NCBI GenBank assembly: GCA_947456995.1
Contig: CANGVB010000062.1
Span: forward strand, 1-10,803
Source: Bryobacteraceae bacterium
Lineage (GTDB): Bacteria; Acidobacteriota; Terriglobia; Bryobacterales; Bryobacteraceae
Length of the DNA stretch: 10,803 nucleotides
Direction: 5' to 3'
In this document: positions 1 to 6,256 of the stretch, piece by piece
Layout of the letters: the number at the start of each line of letters is the position of its first letter
Numbering within the stretch: the first letter of the stretch is position 1
Translations under genes and position numbers: made by a program
The notes under the pieces: model-generated
What the model was told of the DNA's origin: nothing
Database searches by the model: none
What the model saw: only the letters and a program-made list of their open reading frames with translations

Positions 1-944
1 ACAGAGGCTATTTGACCGCGATTCACCCAACAGATGTTGTCAATTGGGAATACTCACACGAAGGTAAGCTGACGCTTCTTGCGGTCAGGCTTCAGGGCCC
101 CAAATCTTCCAGTCCATTTGAATTCAGCAAGGAAGCCTCGCGATTCCTGATTTATACCGAGACTGAATATTTCATCGTAGAAGAAGATCCATCAGCAGAC
201 AATGCAATTCGCCTGGTAGAGAAGGGCCTCCACTCTTGCTCTTCAGAGGTAAGGGTCCCGGTGTTTGAAATTGCCCTTAGCGATGGCCTGTGGCTGATGA
301 ACAAAGCCGCACATCTTCAGCTGGAGCATTACAACAAGTCCAATTCCTTGTCCTGGTCTCTCGGTATGGCACTCTATGCCACTCCAGTGGTTTACAGCAA
401 GAAAGATTGGTCAGCCATTCTTGGGGAGTCTTATTACATCCATCTCGACCCCGAAGACAAGTTTGGCTGGACCGAGCCTGAAGGCAATGTCTACCGCATC
501 GCGATGGAGAACCTGGCTCGCCTTCAGGAAGAAATTTACCGTACTTGCTATCTCATGGGGCAATCGAGAAGTTGGCTCTCCGGTTCTGCTCAGGTGAGCG
601 GAAACAGCAAGCGCGCGGATTATCAAATTACTCAGGAAGTGCTCCGGGCTTACGGTGACACAGTCAAGGACACCCTGAAGCGACTTTTGCAGACACTCAT
701 TCGTGTCCGCAAAGATGACCTCCGAATTTCCGTTTCGGGCCTTGATGAATTTGAGGTCGGGGAATTCAATGAGGAACTCGATGAGGCGCAAAAGCTCCTG
801 GACCTGGGCATCGACTCAAAGACTTTCCGCAAGCAGGCTTTCAAAAAGCTGGCTTTCAAGTTTCTTGCGGATATCAATGAAACCACCAAAGAGAGCATTG
901 CAGCCGAGATCGAAGAACAGATCGACAAAGGAGATGCGAAATGA
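1..944 (+). CDS. Phage portal protein, C-terminal part (5' truncated by window edge)
   Basis: The frame is open from base 3 to the TGA at 942-944, so the TTG at base 12 is probably an internal leucine codon and the true start lies upstream. About 310 residues are visible. The portal is the dodecameric ring at the capsid vertex through which DNA is packaged and to which the tail attaches. Supporting signs are an N-terminal PTDVVNWEY segment, like the entry-region motif of DUF4055-type portals, a middle helical part (DGLWLMNKAAHLQLEHYNKS), a GSAQVSGNSKRADYQ stretch, a long helix (ITQEVLRAYGDTVKDTLKRL) and an acidic, helical C-terminus. It is followed directly by scaffold and capsid genes, the standard head-gene order. 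A terminase gene would be expected to the left. The family match is from memory of its pattern; position and fold pattern make portal the best call. Confidence 0.75.
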   Translation, partial: RGYLTAIHPTDVVNWEYSHEGKLTLLAVRLQGPKSSSPFEFSKEASRFLIYTETEYFIVEEDPSADNAIRLVEKGLHSCSSEVRVPVFEIALSDGLWLMNKAAHLQLEHYNKSNSLSWSLGMALYATPVVYSKKDWSAILGESYYIHLDPEDKFGWTEPEGNVYRIAMENLARLQEEIYRTCYLMGQSRSWLSGSAQVSGNSKRADYQITQEVLRAYGDTVKDTLKRLLQTLIRVRKDDLRISVSGLDEFEVGEFNEELDEAQKLLDLGIDSKTFRKQAFKKLAFKFLADINETTKESIAAEIEEQIDKGDAK

Positions 945-1513
945 ATTCGAATCCAGAATCAGAATCGCAAAATACCGCTGGGGACCTGAAAAAACTGGTT
1001 CATGAGGTATTTGAGGAATATCACAACGTTCAGACAAAACGAACGGAACCGGCCTACAAGGCTGAGCTCGAGGAAGAACGCCGCAAGCGCGAATCCATGG
1101 AGAAGCGCCTGAATGAATTGGTCGACGAGAACCGTCGCACCAAGGCAAAAGCAGAATCCATGGAACGCGAATCCCTGATTCGCAACGAATTGCAACGCTT
1201 GGGTGTAGCCAAGCTAGACCTCGCCTTCAGGGCGGTAAAAGACGACATTCATCGGGATAACGATGGATCCCTGCATGGTCGTGGCACCGACGGAAATGTG
1301 TCAGTGCAGGAATTCTTACGCAAGTTTGTGGACGAAAACCCCGAACTTCTCCCGGCACGAAATTTGGGTGGCAGCGGGACGTCTTCGGGCGGCCGCGGTA
1401 CCCAAAGCTCACCAGGCATTGATCTCGATTCGATCAGGCCTGGAATGAGCAAAGAAGATTTGGCCCGAGTGCGCAAAGAAATTGCGCGTGTAGCTGGCCT
1501 GATGGTCGATTAA
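941..1513 (+). CDS. Capsid scaffolding protein
   Basis: The protein has 190 residues. It starts at ATG 941, overlapping the portal stop by four bases (ATGA), with a good ribosome site AAAGGAGA at 927-934. Residues about 35-85 are highly charged and predicted coiled coil (AELEEERRKRESMEKRLNEL and onward). A compact helical part follows (NELQRLGVAKLDLAFRAVKD), then a Gly/Ser-rich linker at about 142-158 and a short C-terminal helical unit (SIRPGMSKEDLARVRKEIAR). In P22-type phages a small C-terminal basic helical domain of the scaffold binds the coat protein, and this tail end could serve that role (inference). Its position between portal and major capsid, its charge and its coiled coil all fit a scaffold that is lost during head maturation. 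No protease motif is visible, so release rather than self-cleavage is likely. Confidence 0.78.
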   Translation: MNSNPESESQNTAGDLKKLVHEVFEEYHNVQTKRTEPAYKAELEEERRKRESMEKRLNELVDENRRTKAKAESMERESLIRNELQRLGVAKLDLAFRAVKDDIHRDNDGSLHGRGTDGNVSVQEFLRKFVDENPELLPARNLGGSGTSSGGRGTQSSPGIDLDSIRPGMSKEDLARVRKEIARVAGLMVD

Positions 1514-1534
1514 ATAACTCAAAAAGGAATACAC

Positions 1535-2443
1535 ATGCCTTCTATTACTTCTGCGAATCTCGCTAACGCGATTGTGAAACTTGTTGCAGCCGATGCGCTG
1601 CCTGCCCTGATGGGCAACCTCGTGATGGGCAATCTTGTCAATCGCGATTTTGAACCGACTCTGGCAAAGGCTGGCGACACCGTGAACGTACCCGTTCCTC
1701 CCTCGCTCACCGCAAATAACATCGCTGACGGCGGTTCGGTAATCACCCAAAACCCCAACCTCGGCAATGCACAGATTGTGCTGAACACTCATGCTGAAGC
1801 TACATTCCAGATTCCCGATGTCACCAAAATTGTGGCCGTCCCGGATCTCCTGAAGCTTTACATGGAACCGGCGATTGTTGCTCTTGCCGAAAAGGTCGAA
1901 ACCGACTTGCTTGGATTGGCAACTTCGTTCACCTCCAACACTGCACTGGGTGCTGCAGCTACCCCGCTGACAGAACAGATCGTAGATGATGCTGAAACCG
2001 CTCTCTTCAATGCCAAGGTGCCTGCCAGCATGCAGAAGTACCTGGTTGTGGACGCAGCAGGTTATTCGGCTCTTCGCCAGAATCCTCGCTTCAGCGAGTA
2101 TTCCAAAGCTGGTGAAGCGGGTCTGAAGGCCTTGATCGATGGCAACATCGGTCGCCTTAAGGATTTCTATGTCTTCCGTTCGCAGTTCGTTCGCAAGTCT
2201 GGAACTCCTATGACCACCTTCAATTTGGCCTTTGCAAAGAATGCTCTTGGTTTGGCCGTTCGTCGCTTGCCTCAGCCCCTTCCGGGTACTGGTGCTATCG
2301 CCGAATATGCCGAACTCGGCAATTTCGGTGTGCGCGTAGTCATGAGCTACCAGCCTGACACCTTGTCGCAGCAGTTCACGGTCGACATCCTCTATGGTGC
2401 GGGTGTTCTCCGTAACAACCACGCTGTTCAGGTTCGTAGCTAG
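1535..2443 (+). CDS. Major capsid protein, P22-coat-like (HK97 fold)
   Basis: The protein has 302 residues and starts at ATG 1535 after an AAGGAA ribosome site at 1524-1529. The N-terminal part (ALPALMGNLVMGNLVNRDFE, then LAKAGDTVNVPVPPS at residues about 45-60) matches the P22 coat protein family pattern, in which a Leu/Val-Asn-Arg-Asp segment precedes a Gly-Asp-Thr-Val strand. A helix near residues 108-130 (LLKLYMEPAIVALAEKVETD) corresponds to the spine helix expected of the HK97 fold. At 302 residues it is much shorter than P22 gp5 (about 430), so the extra I-domain of P22 is probably missing. It should form the icosahedral shell on the preceding scaffold. A terminator lies 21 bases after its stop, which suggests that the highly expressed head transcript ends or thins out here. 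The N-terminal region contains a tandem five-residue repeat. Confidence 0.85.
   Translation: MPSITSANLANAIVKLVAADALPALMGNLVMGNLVNRDFEPTLAKAGDTVNVPVPPSLTANNIADGGSVITQNPNLGNAQIVLNTHAEATFQIPDVTKIVAVPDLLKLYMEPAIVALAEKVETDLLGLATSFTSNTALGAAATPLTEQIVDDAETALFNAKVPASMQKYLVVDAAGYSALRQNPRFSEYSKAGEAGLKALIDGNIGRLKDFYVFRSQFVRKSGTPMTTFNLAFAKNALGLAVRRLPQPLPGTGAIAEYAELGNFGVRVVMSYQPDTLSQQFTVDILYGAGVLRNNHAVQVRS
1610..1639 (+). repeat. Tandem 15-bp repeat coding MGNLV twice
   Basis: Two adjacent copies, 1610-1624 and 1625-1639, each encode Met-Gly-Asn-Leu-Val. They differ at three bases, all synonymous third positions, so the peptide repeat is exact while the DNA has drifted. It lies in the N-terminal arm of the capsid protein, a region that contacts scaffold or neighbouring subunits in this fold. 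It looks like an old in-frame duplication kept by selection, or chance resemblance. Confidence 0.6.
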
Positions 2444-2464
2444 TCCTTTTGAACTGACAAAACG

Positions 2465-2506
2465 AAAGGGTCGGTGCTTCTCTGGAGCACTGGCCCTTTT
2501 CAATTT
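2465..2506 (+). terminator. Intrinsic (rho-independent) terminator after the capsid gene
   Basis: Bases 2465-2478 (AAAGGGTCGGTGCT) pair with 2486-2499 (AGCACTGGCCCTTT) to give a 14-bp stem. All positions pair, two of them as G-U wobbles, around a 7-base loop at 2479-2485. The stem ends in a T run (2497-2500) with a second T run at 2503-2506. It starts 21 bases after the capsid stop and 34 bases before the next gene's ATG. The A-rich 5' side could also let it work partly in the reverse direction. Because the downstream genes have no clear promoter of their own, it may act as a partial terminator that lowers tail-gene transcription relative to capsid. Confidence 0.85.
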
Positions 2507-2533
2507 TCAATCCACGAAATAGAGCAAAAGATC

Positions 2534-3295
2534 ATGGCCCTACTCAAAGACCAACCCATCAGCTGTTTGGCGGAATGGATGGCCTACGACTCAAAGTTGT
2601 CCATTCTCTCCGAGCAGGAATCAACGTCCATCGAGGCTAAGTCTCGCCTCGCACAAAATGAAATTGAAACGCAGGTCACGAGCTTCTTGCTTCGCCATAG
2701 TGGCTTGAGCGAAAACGTAGCTCGCCAAAGCCTCGATAAGGTGGTTGTTACAGAAGCCCTTTCGCGTTGGCATAGCATGTTGACGCTGAGTCTCTTCTAC
2801 ATCGACCTGGCTTCCCTGCAAAACAGTACGCTTCATCGCGATCAGTCCCGGTTTTTCGAAAGCAAGGCTGAAGCTGCAAAAGATCAGCTCTTCGAGACTG
2901 GCCTTGGTATCGTCAATCAGCCAATTCCGAAGGCACCACTTCCCTTTGTTGTCTCTGCCCCTGGGGCTGGAACACCGAGAATCTTGCGTGGCCGTATCCG
3001 CTTCCAGGATCTTGATGGCGCACTGGGTACTCCCAGCTCTGAATTTGTTCTGGATATGTCTGCTGGTGAGTCTATTGAATTGAGTGTCGATACGTTGCCA
3101 ACTCGTGTCACTGGTTGGCTCCTTTATCTCGGAGACAGCGCTGAACCACTCTTCAAGTCAACGTCCAATCCAATTCAAGCAGGTGTTTCTTTCCAGGTAA
3201 CTCCAGATCTGCCACCGATTCTTGCCGAGCAGATGAGCAAAGCTTCCCAACTCCCGGATCGCTTCATTCGCTATTCCACCGAGCTGTGGAGGTAA
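2534..3295 (+). CDS. Probable head-tail connector/adaptor with beta-rich C-terminal domain
   Basis: This encodes 253 residues from ATG 2534. A GTG in the same frame at 2474 lies inside the terminator hairpin and is not a credible start. The ribosome site is weak (AGAG around 2521). Residues 1-125 are almost all helical. They begin with a segment about sensing or linking surfaces (AEWMAYDSKLSILSEQEST), then KSRLAQNEIETQVTSFLLR, a VVVTEALSRWHSMLTLSLFY segment and an RDQSRFFESKAEAAKDQLFE helix ending in GLGIVNQPIPKA. This resembles the helical neck proteins that sit between portal and tail. Residues about 145-253 look beta-rich (RGRIRFQDLDGALGTPSSEF, then VTGWLLYLGD and FQVTPDLPPILAEQ), which could be an added sandwich domain. 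Position between capsid and tail terminator supports a neck role. It could instead be a head decoration protein. The exact family is not certain. Confidence 0.5.
   Translation: MALLKDQPISCLAEWMAYDSKLSILSEQESTSIEAKSRLAQNEIETQVTSFLLRHSGLSENVARQSLDKVVVTEALSRWHSMLTLSLFYIDLASLQNSTLHRDQSRFFESKAEAAKDQLFETGLGIVNQPIPKAPLPFVVSAPGAGTPRILRGRIRFQDLDGALGTPSSEFVLDMSAGESIELSVDTLPTRVTGWLLYLGDSAEPLFKSTSNPIQAGVSFQVTPDLPPILAEQMSKASQLPDRFIRYSTELWR
3288..3293 (+). promoter_or_regulatory. Strong Shine-Dalgarno site that sets the tail-terminator start
   Basis: GGAGGT lies seven bases before ATG 3301 and overlaps the TAA (3293-3295) of the upstream gene. This favours ATG 3301 over the in-frame GTG at 3286, which lies inside the site region. 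It also implies translational coupling between the connector and tail-terminator genes. Confidence 0.85.
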
Positions 3296-3300
3296 GTGCC

Positions 3301-3792
3301 ATGAACTTGTCAAGCAAAGCCGTAATCGCTGCACAGGATATGTTGGCCGGTGAATCCGGCCTAAAAGTAAGCGTTGAAGCCATTCAGGAAATCCGGGGGG
3401 AACTCGCGAAAGAAGCACGGTTCCAGGTCGACACCGACCACTGGAATCAGAAAATGACTGAGCGAATTCCCGCAAATCGAAACCCCAAAATTTCCGTTTC
3501 CCTGGTCAAACTTCATCGCGGACAAAAAGAAAAACTGGCTGAATTTACAGCCCTCGCGACTCTTCAGATTGAGTTGGCTTCAACTCACGAACGTGCTGAT
3601 TCGCTTCAGGGCCTGATCAGCGACTATGTCGACGCTCTCTGCGATGTTCTCAATCGCAACCAGGGCCTCTGGAGCAAAGGCGTTTATTATGCCGGCGGCT
3701 TCAATGTCGACGTTGCGCCCATTTCCAAGGGCGGCCTCAACTTCGTGCAGAGCGCCACGATCTCAATTGAAATTCATCTTTGGCAGGAATAA
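3301..3792 (+). CDS. Probable tail terminator / tail completion protein (lambda U-like role)
   Basis: This encodes 163 residues from ATG 3301, chosen because of the GGAGGT site seven bases upstream. The N-terminal half is helical. The central part carries an alternating strand pattern (ISVSLVKLHRGQ and FTALATLQIELAST), then a helix (LQGLISDYVDALCDVLNRNQ) and C-terminal strands ending in QSATISIEIHLW. Two long strands, a helix, and a closing strand of the type that measures out as x-I-x-I-x-L-W are typical of tail terminator and tail completion proteins, which form the hexameric ring at the top of the tail tube. It sits immediately before the tube protein, as U sits before V in lambda. The assignment rests on size, secondary-structure pattern and gene order; no catalytic motif is expected. 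Confidence 0.6.
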   Translation: MNLSSKAVIAAQDMLAGESGLKVSVEAIQEIRGELAKEARFQVDTDHWNQKMTERIPANRNPKISVSLVKLHRGQKEKLAEFTALATLQIELASTHERADSLQGLISDYVDALCDVLNRNQGLWSKGVYYAGGFNVDVAPISKGGLNFVQSATISIEIHLWQE

Positions 3793-3794
3793 CC

Positions 3795-4964
3795 ATGGCT
3801 AACGAATACATTGCATCCTTATCGAATCGGATCTTCATCAAGTCAGAAGTCGATTCGCCAACCCTTAACAATATGGCCGAGGCGCAAATCGCTCCGATCA
3901 CTGCTTTCGAACTCTCAAGTAATCGCAAGCAACTTTACCGCAGAGACAAAACGGGATTTCGTTCTGAGTCCCCAGTCATGGGGCCGCAACGGGAACTCAT
4001 CGAGTTCAATCTGGATAGCTATGGCACAGGTTGGGCAGGTGGCAGCTCCAAACCTTCGATTTCTCCGATTCTGGAAAGTGGCCTCTGCAAAAGTGCAGAA
4101 CTCTCATCATCGTTTGCCGTTCAATCCAGTGCAGGCACATCCATTTCTCTTCAGGCGGACGCCGTACTGTCGATCGGGATGGGCCTGTCGTTTGGCTCTG
4201 AAATTCGTTTTATTGAATCGATTTCTGGCCCTCGTGATTTCACGATCAACGCTGCATTTTCAGTCCAGCTTGACTCAGGTTCGCAACTCGACGGTTGCGC
4301 AAATTTGTCACTGGGCGAAAGCGTCAATCCAATGTCCATCCTGGATTCCTGGGCCCCTTCTCAAGCCATCCAGCGCTTCGTAACAGGAGCTGTCACCGAC
4401 GTTCTGAAGGTAAACATCAATAACGATTTTCTCGAGATCTCTGCCAAGGGCTATGCCCGCAACCTCTACGACAATGTAAGCGGCATCGGTGGTTCCGAGT
4501 TTCAGTTCCCTGATGCTCCAAGCAATTTCTCCGCTCTCGAAAATTCGCCAATCGCCGGACACCTCGGACAGGCGTTCATTGGCGTCCCAGCCGCAAGCTT
4601 GTGCACACTGACTCAGGCTGAACTTCGTATCGACAACAATATTGAGCCAAGAACGGATGAATTTGGTTGTTTCTCAACCAAAGCATTTGTCCTGGGGCGC
4701 CGTAGAGTCTCGCTCGACCTAACGATTTTCGAGCGCAACGATGCGTTGAGTCAGGCGCTATATGCCAAGGCAGTAAACAACGAGCCGGTTCCGGTCATGC
4801 TTCAGATCGGGAATCAGCCCGGTTCTATGTTTGCGATCTACTTGCCGTCAGTTCTCTTTCCGGTTCCCGCCTTTAGCGACGCACAGCCGCGTCTCTTGTG
4901 GCAGTTCCGCAATGCGATCGCTATGGGCCTGCAGAACGATGAAGTCTTCATCGCCTTGAGATAA
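3795..4964 (+). CDS. Probable major tail (tube) protein (lambda V-like role)
   Basis: This encodes 389 residues from ATG 3795, preceded by AGGAA at 3785-3789. A longer reading from 3780 would overlap the previous gene and is less likely. The protein is beta-rich throughout, with little charge and frequent Ser/Gly/Asn, as in tube subunits that stack as hexameric rings. There are two similar parts. The N-terminal half holds strands such as GPQRELIEFNLDSYG and TSISLQADAVLSIG. The C-terminal half has a TDVLKVNINNDFLEISAKGY segment and TQAELRIDNNIEPRTDEFG, followed by RRRVSLDLTIFE. The second half matches the usual tail-tube pattern, in which a helix-containing domain is closed by strands carrying Arg-rich and Glu-containing motifs. 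At 389 residues it is larger than lambda gpV (about 246), which suggests a second tube-like or surface Ig-like domain. Gene order between tail terminator and chaperone strongly supports the role. Confidence 0.7.
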   Translation: MANEYIASLSNRIFIKSEVDSPTLNNMAEAQIAPITAFELSSNRKQLYRRDKTGFRSESPVMGPQRELIEFNLDSYGTGWAGGSSKPSISPILESGLCKSAELSSSFAVQSSAGTSISLQADAVLSIGMGLSFGSEIRFIESISGPRDFTINAAFSVQLDSGSQLDGCANLSLGESVNPMSILDSWAPSQAIQRFVTGAVTDVLKVNINNDFLEISAKGYARNLYDNVSGIGGSEFQFPDAPSNFSALENSPIAGHLGQAFIGVPAASLCTLTQAELRIDNNIEPRTDEFGCFSTKAFVLGRRRVSLDLTIFERNDALSQALYAKAVNNEPVPVMLQIGNQPGSMFAIYLPSVLFPVPAFSDAQPRLLWQFRNAIAMGLQNDEVFIALR

Positions 4965-4967
4965 GTC

Positions 4968-5345
4968 ATGCACCTAAACTACGAGCGGAAGTTCGACTCA
5001 GCTTCGATGCCGGGCTTCCGCTTTATCGTCAAGCGACTGGCGCTGTCGCAACGCATTCTCTTTCTGGCTGACAATCATGACCTGATGCAGCGACTAAAGT
5101 TTCTCAGCGCCGCACCGCACCCTGATACCGAAGCTCGACTACTACTAGTCGATCTGGAACTAGAACTCAGCCGTCGTCTTCTTGAAAAGTGCCTTGTTGC
5201 GATTAGCAAGGATGTCGATTTCAAGCCAGCCAGCTCGGATGACATCGCCTGGCTCTTGAACACGGCTCCGACAGAGCTTTGCGTCGAAGTGCTAGCCAGA
5301 GTCAGCGATGAACTGTCGCTGTCAGTGCAGCGACGAAAAAACTAG
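4968..5345 (+). CDS. Tail assembly chaperone, short form (lambda G-like)
   Basis: This encodes 125 residues from ATG 4968, three bases after the tube gene, with only a weak ribosome site (GAG at 4958-4960), consistent with translational coupling. The protein is mostly helical (residues 15-35, 40-48, 55-80 and 105-120) and ends in a basic QRRKN tail. In lambda-type phages the G protein and a frameshifted G-T fusion coat the tape measure and recruit tube subunits, and are absent from the finished virion. The gene lies between the tube and tape-measure genes, the invariant place for this pair. Its last codons are CGA AAA AAC TAG, so a slippery heptamer directly precedes the stop. I do not recognise the sequence family itself; position plus the frameshift signal carry the call. 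Confidence 0.78.
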   Translation: MHLNYERKFDSASMPGFRFIVKRLALSQRILFLADNHDLMQRLKFLSAAPHPDTEARLLLVDLELELSRRLLEKCLVAISKDVDFKPASSDDIAWLLNTAPTELCVEVLARVSDELSLSVQRRKN

Positions 5346-5647
5346 CAGCCGCCTTCCAATACCTCTCCTCCGCGTCCCGGTGGGAGTGCGGCTCATGCAG
5401 GGACCGTGGACTTGAAACCGCCAGAGCATGCGGCTTCTTGAATTGCCAGCCATCAGAAATACCAATTTGGGCAGGAAAAACCGAAGTTTTCTTTCAGTGT
5501 CCAGAAAGTGTACTCGATGGTGACGCTGCTTACTGGATCACACTCGAACGCTGGTGCCGCCTCATGGAGCCCAGTCGTTTTCTCGACTTTCCCGCTGTCG
5601 ATTGTGACGCAATCAATGCCATTCAGGCAATAGAAAAGGAATCATGA
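4968..5647 (+). CDS. Tail assembly chaperone, -1 frameshift fusion (lambda G-T-like)
   Basis: Reading in frame to AAC at 5340-5342 and then slipping back one base continues through 5342-5644 with no stop until TGA 5645-5647. This adds 101 residues, for a fusion of about 226 residues. The -1 frame is open right from the slip site, and without the shift the bases 5346-5437 would be non-coding. The extension begins LAAAFQYLSSASRW and then has four cysteines in C-x2-C-x10-C-x4-C spacing (codons at 5387, 5396, 5429, 5444), followed by VFFQCPESV and WITLERWCRLMEP. This looks like a small zinc-binding T domain. In lambda, the T part binds the tube protein while G coats the tape measure. A separate start at TTG 5438 is possible but has no ribosome site and would lose the cysteine cluster. 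Confidence 0.82.
5336..5342 (+). promoter_or_regulatory. Programmed -1 frameshift slippery heptamer A AAA AAC
   Basis: The heptamer is phased exactly as X XXY YYZ relative to the G-like frame (A | AAA | AAC) and is followed immediately by the zero-frame stop TAG at 5343-5345. Re-pairing one base back gives AAA AAA and keeps the downstream frame open for 101 codons. A stop directly after the slip site is expected to increase pausing. Confidence 0.88.
5347..5393 (+). other. Possible frameshift-stimulating RNA stem downstream of the slip site
   Basis: AGCCGC at 5347-5352 is a perfect inverted complement of GCGGCT at 5388-5393, giving a six-base, GC-rich stem starting four bases after the heptamer. 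Within its loop, TCCC (5375-5378) can pair with GGGA (5382-5385). The spacing suits a stem or pseudoknot that stimulates frameshifting, but a six-base stem with a long loop could be chance. Confidence 0.45.
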
Positions 5648-5648
5648 C

Positions 5649-6254
5649 ATGAACCAGGAATCGAACAAGGATCGTGCAGGAGCCAACCCGTCTACCGTTG
5701 GCGATGTGCTTTCAAACATGATCCAACAACTCAGCACCAGCAATACCAACATCGTTGGTCAGATTCGCGACATTGGCACAGCCACCACCTCAAATCTGGA
5801 TCGCATTGGCCAGGCCCTTGCTCCTTCGGCTTCGGCCATTACTTCGAATTCGACCGGCAAGGATCTCTTGAATGCGATCAACCCTATCGGTAACTCCAAA
5901 GGAACGAACATCCTCACCAGCCTTTTTCTGGGCCCGGTTTGGAAGGGTCTCTTTAGCCTCTTGAGCGGTGGGGGCGGGGAACAGGAAGCTGTCCCTCTTA
6001 CAAAATTCAGTTTCCCTGATCAGACCAGAACTGACCTCGCCGCATCGCTCCGCAATGATGGCCAGTCAAGCTCCGTCAGAACGGACGCATTTGGCCTGAC
6101 ACAAGCTGCACCCGTCGTGCAGCCATCGATTCAGATTTCCATCCAGGCACTGGACGCCCGTTCCATCCTTGATCGCAGCGATGATATCGCCGCAGCCCTG
6201 AAGCAGGCCATGCTTTCAAATCATGAAATTAACGACAACCTGAACGAGATTTAG
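5649..6254 (+). CDS. Tail tape measure protein, unusually short (lambda H position)
   Basis: This encodes 201 residues from ATG 5649, eight bases after AAAAGGA (5634-5640). It occupies the tape-measure position, directly after the chaperone pair and before the M-like tip genes. Residues about 15-60 are Ser/Thr/Asn-rich helix (VLSNMIQQLSTSNTNIVGQI). Residues about 88-108 form a hydrophobic segment (ILTSLFLGPVWKGLFSLLSG), as many tape measures carry for crossing the cell envelope. A Gly run follows, and the C-terminal about 45 residues (IQISIQALDARSILDRSDDI, then AAALKQAMLSNHEINDNL) look like a conserved tip-binding end. Tape-measure length sets tail length at about 0.15 nm per residue, so this predicts a tube of about 30 nm. 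Lambda gpH has about 850 residues. No internal repeats or peptidase motif are seen. Confidence 0.68.
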   Translation: MNQESNKDRAGANPSTVGDVLSNMIQQLSTSNTNIVGQIRDIGTATTSNLDRIGQALAPSASAITSNSTGKDLLNAINPIGNSKGTNILTSLFLGPVWKGLFSLLSGGGGEQEAVPLTKFSFPDQTRTDLAASLRNDGQSSSVRTDAFGLTQAAPVVQPSIQISIQALDARSILDRSDDIAAALKQAMLSNHEINDNLNEI

Positions 6255-6256
6255 CC

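Noticed and set aside
411..791. Minus-strand open frame of 126 codons opposite the portal
   Set aside because: It is fully antisense to the portal, with no ribosome site and no recognisable protein pattern.
1409..2503. Minus-strand open frame of 364 codons opposite the capsid gene
   Set aside because: It lies antisense to a well-supported capsid gene. It begins inside the terminator hairpin, has no ribosome site and reads as a low-sense mix of residues. It is an effect of codon bias on the coding strand.
2474..2533. Extended N-terminus of the connector from GTG 2474
   Set aside because: The GTG lies within the terminator stem; the resulting peptide has no family-like pattern and ATG 2534 opens a normal start.
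2444..2533. Promoter for the tail genes in the gap after the capsid gene
   Set aside because: No convincing -35/-10 pair was seen; only the terminator and a short leader can be supported.
5438..5647. Independent small gene starting at TTG 5438
   Set aside because: There is no ribosome site before it, and its frame continues upstream without a stop to the slippery heptamer, so it is better explained as the end of the frameshift product.
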